A stretch of DNA of 64,000 bases from JBBEAM01 sp942491105 (GTDB taxonomy: Bacteria; Pseudomonadota; Alphaproteobacteria; Kiloniellales; DSM-21159): contig CALNZX010000012.1 in NCBI GenBank assembly GCA_942491105.1, positions 186,001 through 250,000 of the forward strand, written 5' to 3'. Position numbers and translations under genes: made by a program. A model generated the notes under the pieces. The model saw nothing but the letters and a program-made list of their open reading frames with translations. It searched no databases and was not told where the DNA came from. This document shows positions 34,120 through 41,570 of this stretch, piece after piece. Positions within the stretch are counted from its first letter, which is position 1. The number at the start of each line of letters is the position of its first letter.

Positions 34120-36068
34120 TAGCGGCTCACTTTGGTTTCAGTGGTGACGGAGAGGAGAGTCAGCGGCAGCGGCGCGTCGCCGGCGATGCGCCACAGCGGC
34201 TGGCCGCCGCGGCGCCAGCCCAGGGCGCGGAGTGTCTTGTCGCCGCTGAAGATCTCCGGCGGGCGGTCGAGCAGCGCGCTGCCCAGCCGCTGGAACGGCA
34301 GGTCGCGATACCCCTGCCCCGTATCGACGCGCAGCGCGGCGGAAGACTCCAGCCGGAAGGTCGCGTCGATCAGGCGTATCTTGGCGGAGAGATCGATGCC
34401 GCCGTTGCCGGCGGGGACCGGCGGCAGCGGCTCGATCTCGTGCATGTAACCGAGGCCGGCGGTGATGCTGCCGGCCGGCTGCTCCAGGGTGATGGCGCCG
34501 GCGATCACTTCGAAGCTCCCGAGATAGCGGCCATCGGCCAGCACCTGAACCAGCAAGCCCTCGAGGTGATCGAGGCCGCTCCAGCTCACGGCGGGCTCGG
34601 CCGCTTCGCCGCTCAAGGCCGAATCCATCTGCAGGGCCGGATCCAGCAGCTCGAGGAAGAAGCCGCCCTCGCGCTCGACCAGGACGAAGATGTTGCCCTC
34701 GACGGCGACCACCCGGCGGAAGGCGCCCTCGGTGCTATGCAAGGACCAGGCGGAGACTTCCTCGGCGCGGTACTGGGTCAGGCTGGCCAGGCTGCCGTCG
34801 CCGTTGACCACGAACAGCAGACGCCGTTCCGGGTCGTAGTCCATGTCCTGGGCGTCCGCGATCATCTGCGGCGCCAGCAGGGTCAGATCCCGGGCCTGAT
34901 AGGCCTGCTCCACATCGGTGAAGAGGAACTCGCGCAGCCGGTTGCCGCCGCGCGCCACGAACAGCGTCGCCCCGTCGACGTCGCGCGGCGAAATCCGCCG
35001 CCCGGTGACGCTGCCGACCCGGGTCTGGCGGCGTAGCTGCACCGTCGCGGGGGTCAGGGGATCGCCGGTCACCATCCATTCGGCGCCAGAGGTCAGAACC
35101 TGCAGGTGGCGGCCAGAGAAGATGCCGCGGATCGCGTTGACCTGATCCGAGAGCACCGAGAAGTGGATACCCTCGTCGTCCAGCCCCTCGCCGAGGTCGA
35201 AGTTGAAGAGATCGCTGGTCTTGGACATCCAGATATGATTCGGCAGGTCGCGGGCGCCGCCGATCACCAGGCGGTCCTGGTGCAGGGCGACCGAAGCCGG
35301 CCAGCCGCGCAGCTCCGAAAAGGCCTGCTCGGTAAAGTCCGTGCTGCCTTCGAGATCGTCCGCGTCGAGCTCGTCGATCATCTGCGCGGAGATCGTCATG
35401 GCATCGACGAACCCGGTGCAGAGCATCTCCCGGTCGCGCATGCGAAAGCGCAGGCCGTTATGTTCCGGCAGGAAGTAATTGACGCTGCTGGACAGGGTGA
35501 TCTGCCCGGTCTGTCCCGAGGGCGTGAAAACCGGCGTCTCTCCGAAGGCGTAGGACACGTAGGGCTGCTCCAGCCGGTCCTCGACCTCGTCGCTGACGGC
35601 GAAGCTCCAGGGCAGACTCTGCCAGGCGCTGGCGCCAACCCGGGTAATCTTGCGCGGCGGTACCTCGGGATGGACCACCAGCAGGGTATCGGCGGTCTGC
35701 ACCCAGGAAAGCTCGTCGAGCTGGGCCAGGGTCCAAGGCGTGGCGATCTGGGCGTCGAACACCGCGCCGCCGGACTGCCCCGCGCTGGCCGCTACGTTGC
35801 GATAGATCTTGAGACAGCGGTCGACGAAGACCAGCAGATAGCTCTGCTCGGTATTGAACTCGAAAGCCGCGAGACGCGCCGGGCCCTCGGTCACCTCGTC
35901 GAGGAAATAGAAACCGGGCCGCCGGGAGACGCCGCCTGTTGGATGGACGATGACGTTGCGCAGGCGCGCGGCGCCGTTGTCATAGGCGCGCAGATCGCCG
36001 CGCCCGAACAGCCGGCCGCCGAGTTCGCCGCCGCTGAAGGTCAGCTTGTGGCTATGAATCCGGGTCAT
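34119..36068 (-). CDS. Tail tubular protein B / nozzle (T7 gp12-like)
   Basis: A 649-aa beta-rich protein starting MTRIHSHKLTFSGGELGGRL. It has the family's NVIVHPTGGVSRRPGFYFL, FEFNTEQSYLLVFVDRCLKIY, ASVALHQDRLVIGGARDLPNHIWMS-type segment and LTSGAEWMVTGD. These are typical of podoviral tail tubes/stabilisation proteins. T7 gp12 is about 794 aa. It forms the nozzle below the portal. ATGA overlap with tail tubular A indicates translational coupling. Confidence 0.9.
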   Translation of the reverse strand: MTRIHSHKLTFSGGELGGRLFGRGDLRAYDNGAARLRNVIVHPTGGVSRRPGFYFLDEVTEGPARLAAFEFNTEQSYLLVFVDRCLKIYRNVAASAGQSGGAVFDAQIATPWTLAQLDELSWVQTADTLLVVHPEVPPRKITRVGASAWQSLPWSFAVSDEVEDRLEQPYVSYAFGETPVFTPSGQTGQITLSSSVNYFLPEHNGLRFRMRDREMLCTGFVDAMTISAQMIDELDADDLEGSTDFTEQAFSELRGWPASVALHQDRLVIGGARDLPNHIWMSKTSDLFNFDLGEGLDDEGIHFSVLSDQVNAIRGIFSGRHLQVLTSGAEWMVTGDPLTPATVQLRRQTRVGSVTGRRISPRDVDGATLFVARGGNRLREFLFTDVEQAYQARDLTLLAPQMIADAQDMDYDPERRLLFVVNGDGSLASLTQYRAEEVSAWSLHSTEGAFRRVVAVEGNIFVLVEREGGFFLELLDPALQMDSALSGEAAEPAVSWSGLDHLEGLLVQVLADGRYLGSFEVIAGAITLEQPAGSITAGLGYMHEIEPLPPVPAGNGGIDLSAKIRLIDATFRLESSAALRVDTGQGYRDLPFQRLGSALLDRPPEIFSGDKTLRALGWRRGGQPLWRIAGDAPLPLTLLSVTTETKVSR

Positions 36069-36637
36069 GCGTTGCGCGCCTCGATCAGGGCGAAATCCTC
36101 GATCCGCGGCGCCATGTCCTGCTGCGCGTCGATCTGCTTGGCGAGCAGGAATTCCCGTTCGGCAAGGCGCGCCAGCATCTCGGCGCGCGAGGTCGATTCC
36201 GTGAGCGGCAGGCAGAATTCGGCGGCCAGGCGGGCGATCAGGGCGTGGTCGAAGAAGGCCGGGAAATCGGCTTCCTGGGGCCGGAAGATGTAGGTCAGCA
36301 GCACCTCCTCGGCGTCGCAGTGCAGACGCCGCTCGGCGAGGCGGTATTCCAGCCCCCGGCCGCGCAGACCCGAACCGGCCGAGAGCGCGCGCAGAAAATC
36401 GTTCGGCAGCTGGTAGGCGTAGCGGAAATCCGCCAGCGGCGCGGCGGCGAGCCTGGCGAGGCGCGCCTGCCCCAGGGCGAAGTTCCAGGGATGCGCCGAC
36501 AGCAGGGCGTCGCGCAGCGTCGGGTAGAGCTGCCCGGCGACCTCGGACTCGGCGCTGCCCTCGCCGAAGCCGGCGATCGAGGCGGCGCCGAGTTTCAGCA
36601 GGGCACGCGAGGACAGGGCGACGGCGGAAAGGGCCAT
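36065..36637 (-). CDS. Tail tubular protein A / adaptor (T7 gp11-like)
   Basis: 190 aa, close to T7 gp11 (196). Key features: ALSSRALLKLGAASIAGFGEG at the N terminus, YPTLRDALLSAHPWNFALGQ, AYQLPNDFLRAL, and VLLTYIFRPQEADFPAFFDHAL. It connects portal and nozzle. It follows a terminator-like hairpin after the capsid genes, as gene 11 does in T7. Confidence 0.9.
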   Translation of the reverse strand: MALSAVALSSRALLKLGAASIAGFGEGSAESEVAGQLYPTLRDALLSAHPWNFALGQARLARLAAAPLADFRYAYQLPNDFLRALSAGSGLRGRGLEYRLAERRLHCDAEEVLLTYIFRPQEADFPAFFDHALIARLAAEFCLPLTESTSRAEMLARLAEREFLLAKQIDAQQDMAPRIEDFALIEARNA

Positions 36638-36664
36638 CGGAAATCTCCTTCGGGAGGGAAAAGG

Positions 36665-36690
36665 AGGCCGCCGGTGTGCGCCGGCGGCCT
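36665..36690 (-). terminator. Hairpin after capsid module (T-phi-like position)
   Basis: Perfect 10-bp arms AGGCCGCCGG and CCGGCGGCCT surround a six-base loop. On the minus strand CCTTTTCC follows. It sits between the capsid-side genes and tail tubular A, where T7 has its late terminator. Partial termination would raise capsid expression over tail genes (inference). Confidence 0.6.
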
Positions 36691-36705
36691 GGCTATGCGA
36701 TTCGG

Positions 36706-36975
36706 TCAGTCGCTGTCCGTGCCGCCGACCGCGGTCATGTCGTCGACATCGACGCTGCCGGCCGCGTTGCCGGAGACATGGAAGATGCCGGCCTCCGGCG
36801 TGCCGCCGGTATCGACGTTGGCCAGGATCATGTCGCCGCCGCGCAGCATCTCGTTGGCGCCGTCGAAGTAGCCGGCGTCGTCGACATCGTCCTTGGCGTC
36901 TTCGGTGGTGTAGTGCCAGAGGGTGAAGCCGTTGGCGTAGGCGAGGACGCTGAGGCCCTTGGGATCGAATGCCAT
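36706..36975 (-). CDS. Small phage head-associated protein (89 aa)
   Basis: An acidic 89-aa protein, MAFDPKGLSVLAYANGFTLWHYTT at the start, with VDDAGYFDGANEMLRGGDMILANVD in the middle. Short proteins of this pattern follow capsid genes in podoviral prophages and may be decoration or structural. It lies 13 bases after the capsid gene. Function not known. Confidence 0.7.
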   Translation of the reverse strand: MAFDPKGLSVLAYANGFTLWHYTTEDAKDDVDDAGYFDGANEMLRGGDMILANVDTGGTPEAGIFHVSGNAAGSVDVDDMTAVGGTDSD

Positions 36976-36988
36976 GGGGGAAGCTCCT

Positions 36989-37810
36989 TTAGCTTTCGAG
37001 ACAGGGCAGCGTGACCACGCCCGCCGGATCGATCAGGCAGGCGCCCTGACTCATCATGTTGTTGACGAAGTGGGCGGCGCGGTCGCCGTGCCAGGTGATG
37101 TCCGACTGCACATCGGCGCCGGAGGCGTGGCCGATCGCGGTCTTGTGGTACCAGTGGCAAAGCCGGACGCTGCTGTCGTCCTTGGTCAGGCCGGAGTGCG
37201 GCATCCACAGGGTGCCCAGCCAGCGCTTGGCCTGGGTGCCCTTCCAGGGCAGCTCGTCCGGGCCGACATAGTCGGCATTGGCGAATTCCTGGATATCCAG
37301 CAGCTCCGACCACTGCTTCCAGCCGACCGCGGCATAGCGGCCGCCATCGTCGGGCACATCGGCGGCGCCTAGCAGCTCGAAGGCTTCCAGCACCTTGGCC
37401 TTGGTCAGGCCGTCGGCGCCGCTGCCCGAGAGATTGCCGGAGCCGTCGAGAGCCAGGATGATCAGCTCGTCGGTCTTGCGGCCAAGGGCGTAGGCGCCAG
37501 CGTTGGCGACCACCATGCGTTCGTCGATGTTGAGCTTGATCTCGTCGAGGGCATCGACCCAGTCGCCGGCGTAGTAATCGAGCAGGCTGCATTCGATCGG
37601 CTCGTGATCGATCGACATCACCGGCACCTTGCCGTGACGCGCCTTGGTGGAGGCGGTGCCCTTGCCGACCTTCTGGAAGACCGTGGTGGCGCCCTTGATG
37701 TTTGACTTGCTGCGGACCGTGGCGCGCAGCTTGGAGCCCTGGCGCTGGTAGGCCTGATGCACCTCGGCCTGGAAATGCCTGATAAAGGCGGATTCGACCG
37801 TAATGGCCAT
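36989..37810 (-). CDS. Major capsid protein (T7 gp10-like)
   Basis: A 273-aa protein, shorter than T7 gp10A (about 345). N-terminal FIRHFQAEVHQAYQRQGSKLR, TVFQKVGKGTASTKARHGKVPVM, and C-terminal WHGDRAAHFVNNMMSQGACLI are like podoviral HK97-fold capsids. Its place between scaffold and tail tubular A is that of gene 10. The compact size could mean a small shell, but capsid size cannot be read from sequence. Confidence 0.88.
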   Translation of the reverse strand: MAITVESAFIRHFQAEVHQAYQRQGSKLRATVRSKSNIKGATTVFQKVGKGTASTKARHGKVPVMSIDHEPIECSLLDYYAGDWVDALDEIKLNIDERMVVANAGAYALGRKTDELIILALDGSGNLSGSGADGLTKAKVLEAFELLGAADVPDDGGRYAAVGWKQWSELLDIQEFANADYVGPDELPWKGTQAKRWLGTLWMPHSGLTKDDSSVRLCHWYHKTAIGHASGADVQSDITWHGDRAAHFVNNMMSQGACLIDPAGVVTLPCLES

Positions 37811-38107
37811 GGTTGAGGTTCCTTAGCGGTTGGGATTCGGGGTTCTGGCCCCGCCCTCCGGTTGTCGCTGGCGCGCCGCGCCGGGCCGGTGGGGTAAGGC
37901 GCCGCCTGGGGGCCGCGCGGAACGCGGTTCTCGCCCAGGCGGAGAAAACAAAGGGGCTGCGGGGCGCGCGGCCCGGGACCGGGAGCGCCACGGCATCCGG
38001 GAGAGACGATCGGAGCCGGGAACGGCGCTGGAGACCAGTCCGGGAGGCGGTGGGCGGCGCCGCCCCGCAGCCGACGGCCGCGCCGGGGGCGCGCGGCCGT
38101 ATCTGAA
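37811..38107. other. Non-coding GC-rich gap between scaffold and capsid genes, with a 3' hairpin
   Basis: No supported gene is seen in this 297-base stretch. A perfect 10-bp hairpin (ACGGCCGCGC 38074-38083, GCGCGGCCGT 38091-38100) lies just after the scaffold stop on the minus strand. It has no T run. The rest is very GC-rich and could hold a second late promoter or processing site, but no -35/-10 pair is convincing. The capsid ribosome site GGAACC is at its left end. Confidence 0.5.
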
Positions 38108-38842
38108 TCAGGCGGGACCGCCGCCTTCGGGATAAAGCCGCTTGAAGCCCTCCGCGACCTGACGCACCACCACGGGATCCTTGTCCCGCCAGTAGCGCGG
38201 ATCGGCCATCAGGCGCTTCAGATCTTCCTCGCCGGCGCCGGCGGAGGCGGCCCCTTCGCCGAGCAGACCGGGCTCTCCGGAGCTCATCATGCGGTGCATG
38301 GCGTGGACCCCCTCGCAGGTGCCCGACAGCGCGTCGAAGACCTCCGGCGGCAGATTCTGTCGGCCCCAGGCCTTGATCGACTTGGCGATCTCCTGGAACT
38401 TTTCCTCGCCGCCGAAGTCGTGGCAGAGGCGTTCGATCTGACGCTCGGCCTCGAAGTCGCCGGCCAGGTTCTGCACCGCGGGAATCATCCGCTCGGCGGC
38501 CAGGTCATAGACCAGCTGGACCTGGCGCGGCGTGAAGCCAGCGGCATGCAGCACCTGGTTGACCTCGGGATCCACCTGGATCAGATCGCTCTGCGAGCTT
38601 ACCGCGTAGCCTTCCGGCGTATCGGGAATGCCGAGCGCCTTGCGCAGCGGCGCGTGTCCGGCGGGGTCGCCACCTTCCGGCGGCAGCTCGACCATGCGGG
38701 CAAGCTTGCGTTCCAGTTCCAGGTAGGAGCGCAGCAGCGCGTCGGCGCGCAGCGCCCCGGTTTCGGGGTCGCGGAACTTGGCCGGAATCTCCGGCTGGGC
38801 GCTGGCCGCTTGCGCGGCGGTCTCTTGGGGGCTCGGTGTCAT
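38108..38842 (-). CDS. Capsid assembly scaffolding protein (T7 gp9-like)
   Basis: 244 aa, acidic and helical. ATG 38842 gives MTPSPQETAAQAASAQPEIP, followed by FRDPETGALRADALLRSYLELERKLARMV, a typical scaffold opening, and SQSDLIQVDPEVNQVLHAAGFTPRQVQLVYDLAAERM. The C terminus LMADPRYWRDKDPVVVRQVAEGFKRLYP is the usual capsid-binding end. Longer frame upstream is Arg/Pro-rich and rejected. It chaperones shell assembly and is then lost. Confidence 0.88.
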   Translation of the reverse strand: MTPSPQETAAQAASAQPEIPAKFRDPETGALRADALLRSYLELERKLARMVELPPEGGDPAGHAPLRKALGIPDTPEGYAVSSQSDLIQVDPEVNQVLHAAGFTPRQVQLVYDLAAERMIPAVQNLAGDFEAERQIERLCHDFGGEEKFQEIAKSIKAWGRQNLPPEVFDALSGTCEGVHAMHRMMSSGEPGLLGEGAASAGAGEEDLKRLMADPRYWRDKDPVVVRQVAEGFKRLYPEGGGPA

Positions 38843-38871
38843 GGCAGGGGTCCTTTTCCGTGAAGTTCGGG

Positions 38872-39156
38872 TCAGCCGGCGTCGCGGCCGCGCTCGACCA
38901 GGCTGGCGATGTAGGCGACGAGTTGGCGCTGCCCCTCGAGGTGACGCAGCACGGTGTCGCTGGCCTCGGGTCCGAGATGCCGCTGCTGGGTCAGGCGGCG
39001 GAGATGGCCGATGACGAGATCGCCCTGGCGCCCGGAAAAACAACGCGCGAAGGCCCGGGCGAGCTCCGGCAGGTCCTGCGCGGTTTCCCGTGGCGCGGCG
39101 CTTTCGAACCAATCCCAGCCGGCGTCCTGCGGCGGCGCGTTCCAGAATCTAGGCAT
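38872..39156 (-). CDS. Small Bbp19-like phage protein
   Basis: 94 aa, MPRFWNAPPQDAGWDW at the start. The core LVIGHLRRLTQQRHLGPEASDTVLRHLEGQRQLVAYIASLVERG resembles the Bbp19 family found between portal and scaffold in podoviruses. Its ATG lies 8 bases inside the portal gene end. Function unknown. The similarity is modest. Confidence 0.6.
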   Translation of the reverse strand: MPRFWNAPPQDAGWDWFESAAPRETAQDLPELARAFARCFSGRQGDLVIGHLRRLTQQRHLGPEASDTVLRHLEGQRQLVAYIASLVERGRDAG

Positions 39157-40705
39157 CGGGACGCGCCTCCCCGGCGAGCGCCAAACCGGCGTCCTCGGCC
39201 AGCGCCAGAACCGCATCGAGGCCCTGCCCGCCCGCCTGGGCGGCGGCTTCCTCCGGCGACAGCATCAGCTCGCCGGGCACGCCGAGGGTTTCGCCGGTCC
39301 AGCGCGCGGCCTTGGCCAGGTCGACCAGGGCCAGGGCCTGCGGGCCGAAGGCGCCAAGCTGCTGCAGCCAGAGCAGAATGTTCTGAGCGTCCTTCTGGGA
39401 CTGCAGTTGGGCGAGAGGCGAGCGGTGCTGCAAAGCGACCAGGCGGCCGTCTGCGACAACCCCGCCGATCTCGCCCCGGCGGCGCAGGATGGCGAGCGCG
39501 CGCTGGGCCAGAGGCGTCAGCAGCTCCGATTGCAGCCGCCCATAGGAAGCGCCAAGCATGCGCGCCATCTGCGCGGAACGCTCCAGGACCTCCGTGGCGG
39601 TCATCCGCGGGCTTTCGATCTGGCCGAGCTGGTCGACCAGCAGGGCGTGGCGCAAGCGCGCGCGCAGGTCCTGCAGCAGATGTTCGGACAGCGCAAACTC
39701 GCCGGCCGGCTTCAACGGCGTCAGGCCGGAGGAGCCGACCGCCTTGGGAATGATCGTGCCGGGCGTCAGCTTGACGGCCGCCGGGTTCAGCACGCCGTCG
39801 TCGTCGGCCTGCCAGATCCCGGTCACCGCGATCGAGGCGTTCTTTAGGGTCAACTCGACCACCTTGTTGGCGGTCTTGATGTCCGGCAAGGCCTTCATCA
39901 CCGGCGAGCGGCCATAGACCTCGGCCGGCGCCTTCAGCCAGCGGAAATTGATGAAGGGGCTGCGCCCGAAACGGCCGCGCGCCAGCACCGGCGTGTCCGT
40001 GGAGCCCTCGCCGGCGAGGTCCAGCAGAGCGAGATACTCGTAGGCTCCGCCGTCCGGCAGAACCGCCTCCAGCACCCCGAAGCGGGCTTCGCCCGTCTCC
40101 GCGGCCGCGCCCTGGGTCTCGGGCAGCGGGGCGCCGGGGAAACGGTGACGAATCTGCGCCGCCGTCATCTCGCTGCGCCGGAATGTCACGTCGAGCCGGC
40201 CATCCGGCCCCTCCTCCAGCACCGCTTCGCTCAGGGGAACGGCGGTGAAGCGGAACGCGCTGGGCAGGCCGAGCGGCGCCTCCTCGAACTGCAAGCAGGC
40301 CGTGCCGTAGGTCACCAGCTCGAGAAAGCATTGGTGCATCTCGACGGCGAAGTTCGACTGATCGAAGTGGGATTGCACGACGGTCTCCGTCGTCTCCAGC
40401 CGGGGGCCAAGCTCGGCGCGCTCGGCCTCGCTGAGCGCGGGCCCGGCCGACAGGCCGAACCAGCGCGACCAGGGCGGCGTCAGCTCCGACAACAGGCTGG
40501 CGGCAAGCTGCTCGACGGCATCGGGAGCCGTGCCGTCGAAGATTCGGTCGCTGCGGCGCTGCCCCGGCTGGACGGCGCGCGTGATGCTGCCGCTGTTCGG
40601 CAAGGCGTAGTCGCCGCATTCCTGCCAGAGGGATTCCCACTGGCCGCGCCGGGTCTTGGCCTGGCGGAAGCGCCGCAGCACCTCTTCGGGTTCGGGCTGT
40701 GCCAA
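39149..40705 (-). CDS. Portal / head-tail connector protein (T7 gp8-like)
   Basis: 518 aa against about 536 in T7. Diagnostic segments: WESLWQECGDYALPNSGSI, DGTAPDAVEQLAASLLSELTPPWSRWF, FAVEMHQCFLELVTYGTACLQF, FRWLKAPAEVYGRSPVMKALPDIKTAN, and IESPRMTATEVLERSAQ. It forms the dodecameric DNA entry ring. The start is TTG 40705 (LAQPEPEEV) with GGGAG 9 bases upstream and 4 bases after the preceding stop; no closer ATG exists. The longer frame upstream overlaps the preceding gene and is rejected. Confidence 0.92.
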   Translation of the reverse strand: MAQPEPEEVLRRFRQAKTRRGQWESLWQECGDYALPNSGSITRAVQPGQRRSDRIFDGTAPDAVEQLAASLLSELTPPWSRWFGLSAGPALSEAERAELGPRLETTETVVQSHFDQSNFAVEMHQCFLELVTYGTACLQFEEAPLGLPSAFRFTAVPLSEAVLEEGPDGRLDVTFRRSEMTAAQIRHRFPGAPLPETQGAAAETGEARFGVLEAVLPDGGAYEYLALLDLAGEGSTDTPVLARGRFGRSPFINFRWLKAPAEVYGRSPVMKALPDIKTANKVVELTLKNASIAVTGIWQADDDGVLNPAAVKLTPGTIIPKAVGSSGLTPLKPAGEFALSEHLLQDLRARLRHALLVDQLGQIESPRMTATEVLERSAQMARMLGASYGRLQSELLTPLAQRALAILRRRGEIGGVVADGRLVALQHRSPLAQLQSQKDAQNILLWLQQLGAFGPQALALVDLAKAARWTGETLGVPGELMLSPEEAAAQAGGQGLDAVLALAEDAGLALAGEARPDA

Positions 40706-40709
40706 GGAT

Positions 40710-40895
40710 CTATTCTCCCAGCAGGGTCTTGCGGGAAGCCGCCGCGCTGCCCAGCGGGGTGAGCACGCCGCGCCCGGAGGTCCGCAGCGTGCCGGAGAGT
40801 CCGCGGCGGCGGCGCGCTTCGGCGGCCCGCTTGGCGGCCTCTTCCTCGTCGTCGTCCGGAAGTTCCGGCTCATCGGGGCTGAAAAGGGATCCCAT
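40710..40895 (-). CDS. Small conserved podoviral protein before portal (61 aa)
   Basis: MGSLFSPDEPELPDDDEEEA, then an Arg/Ala helix and a conserved end GRGVLTPLGSAAASRKTLLGE. Similar short proteins with an acidic/Pro start and a RKTLLG end sit before portal genes in podoviral prophages. Preceded by AGGAGG. First gene of the transcript from the promoter at 40945-40973. Function not known. Confidence 0.7.
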   Translation of the reverse strand: MGSLFSPDEPELPDDDEEEAAKRAAEARRRRGLSGTLRTSGRGVLTPLGSAAASRKTLLGE

Positions 40896-40944
40896 AGTGG
40901 GCCTCCTGAGGGTTCTGGGCAGGGACGGATGCGATGAATGGGTG

Positions 40945-40973
40945 TTTGTATCTGTTTTGTTCTATCCTGTCAA
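40945..40973 (-). promoter_or_regulatory. Sigma70-type promoter of the phage-like operon
   Basis: On the minus strand TTGACA (40968-40973) and TACAAA (40945-40950) are 17 bases apart. The -35 is perfect and the -10 matches 4 of 6. Transcription would start near 40938, about 43 bases before the first gene. It is the only good promoter seen for the block. Confidence 0.75.
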
Positions 40974-40978
40974 GGATA
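40963..40978. promoter_or_regulatory. Inverted-repeat operator over the -35 box
   Basis: TATCCT-gtca-AGGATA, a perfect 6-bp inverted repeat whose right half overlaps the -35 TTGACA of the phage operon. A bound repressor would block polymerase. The nearby S24 repressor is the natural candidate. The 7-mer GGATAAT here recurs in the repressor's own promoter (41558-41564). Confidence 0.6.
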
Positions 40979-41048
40979 ATATGCCTATTTCTACTTAGAT
41001 GTGAATCCCCAGACCGCCGCGCTGGCGGGCACCCGCCTCGACCGAGCG

Positions 41049-41450
41049 TTAGCCGGGGTGTTTCTGCAAATAGCGGAACAGCTGCCAGGGGGTCAGGATC
41101 CAGCGCTTGCGGATGCCCAGGACCCGTTTGACCGCCTCGACACAGGTGAAGGGCGCGAGGGGGGCCGCCCGCCGTTCCGGCGCGATGCGCGGCGCCAGAC
41201 AAAGAACATATCCCTTGCCATGCAGATAGTTGGCTATTTCCCCGGCGCCACAGGGAGACCAGAGCGCCAACTCGGTCGCATCGCTGCGGGGATCGTAGAC
41301 GAGCCAGCCGGCGGCGACCCGGCGGAGCAGAAAGCAGTGCCGGAAGCCCCGCCGCAGCAGGCGCAGCCAAGGCAGGTCGCTATGGCCGCCGAAAGCGACC
41401 AAAACCAGCTCCGGCGCCGGATCTAAAGGAACGCGTGTGGGCTTCTGCAT
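41049..41450 (-). CDS. Phage-associated protein, possibly permuted papain/NlpC-P60-like
   Basis: ATG 41450 gives 133 aa. LRLLRRGFRHCFLLRR contains an early His and WLVYDP follows. Near the end, FTCVEAVKRVLGIRKRW and TPWQLFRYL place a Cys at the start of a helix. The order His then Cys, and the Cys-x-x-x-V-K-x-x-LG context, recall circularly permuted NlpC/P60 or LRAT-like enzymes. This is inference by eye. It lies between the S24 regulator and the phage promoter, transcribed with the phage strand but from its own promoter. Confidence 0.55.
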   Translation of the reverse strand: MQKPTRVPLDPAPELVLVAFGGHSDLPWLRLLRRGFRHCFLLRRVAAGWLVYDPRSDATELALWSPCGAGEIANYLHGKGYVLCLAPRIAPERRAAPLAPFTCVEAVKRVLGIRKRWILTPWQLFRYLQKHPG

Positions 41451-41484
41451 CTGAGATTTCCCGGACTGCGGGCAGGCTTTTACC

Positions 41485-41512
41485 GATATACGGAATATTT
41501 TCCTGTTTTCAA
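41485..41512 (-). promoter_or_regulatory. Promoter of the 41049-41450 gene
   Basis: Minus-strand TTGAAA (41507-41512) and TATATC (41485-41490) with a 16-base spacer. One copy of the ATATTTTCC repeat lies inside the spacer, so a regulator could control it. Confidence 0.55.
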
Positions 41513-41527
41513 GGCCGCATATTTTCC
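41495..41527. repeat. Direct repeats ATATTTTCC in the divergent control region
   Basis: ATATTTTCC occurs at 41495-41503 and 41519-41527, 24 bases start to start, or just over two helical turns. They lie between the divergent promoters of the S24 regulator and the 41049-41450 gene, a layout expected for repressor sites. Confidence 0.5.
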
Positions 41528-41535
41528 CAGGCGCA

Positions 41536-41564
41536 TTGCTTCGCCCCGCCTTCGTCTGGATAAT
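41536..41564 (+). promoter_or_regulatory. Predicted leaderless promoter of the S24 repressor
   Basis: TTGCTT (41536-41541) and GATAAT (41559-41564), spacer 17. Only six bases separate the -10 from the ATG at 41571, so the transcript would start at or beside the start codon, as for lambda cI from PRM. No Shine-Dalgarno is present, which agrees. Confidence 0.6.
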
Positions 41565-41570
41565 GCGGCC

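Larger units (their letters stand above)
28937..40973 (-). mobile_element. Podovirus (T7-like) structural, packaging and lysis gene block; candidate domesticated particle or gene transfer agent
   Basis: Seventeen genes run without interruption on the minus strand from one promoter at 40945-40973: a small protein, portal, Bbp19-like, scaffold, capsid, small protein, tail tubular A, tail tubular B, internal protein, tail fibre, small and large terminase, two membrane proteins, one coil protein, lysin remnant and 3TM holin. Order and content follow the T7 late region. No integrase, replication, RNA polymerase, anti-host or large ejection (gp15/gp16-like) genes were seen. Host genes flank it tightly (DUF952-pyrD; S24 regulator). 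Base composition looks like the host by eye. A defective prophage is the alternative. Confidence 0.8.

Noticed and set aside
31558..34122. 854-codon plus-strand open frame across the terminase and fibre region
   Set aside because: It crosses several minus-strand genes with clear homology; composition is antisense-like.
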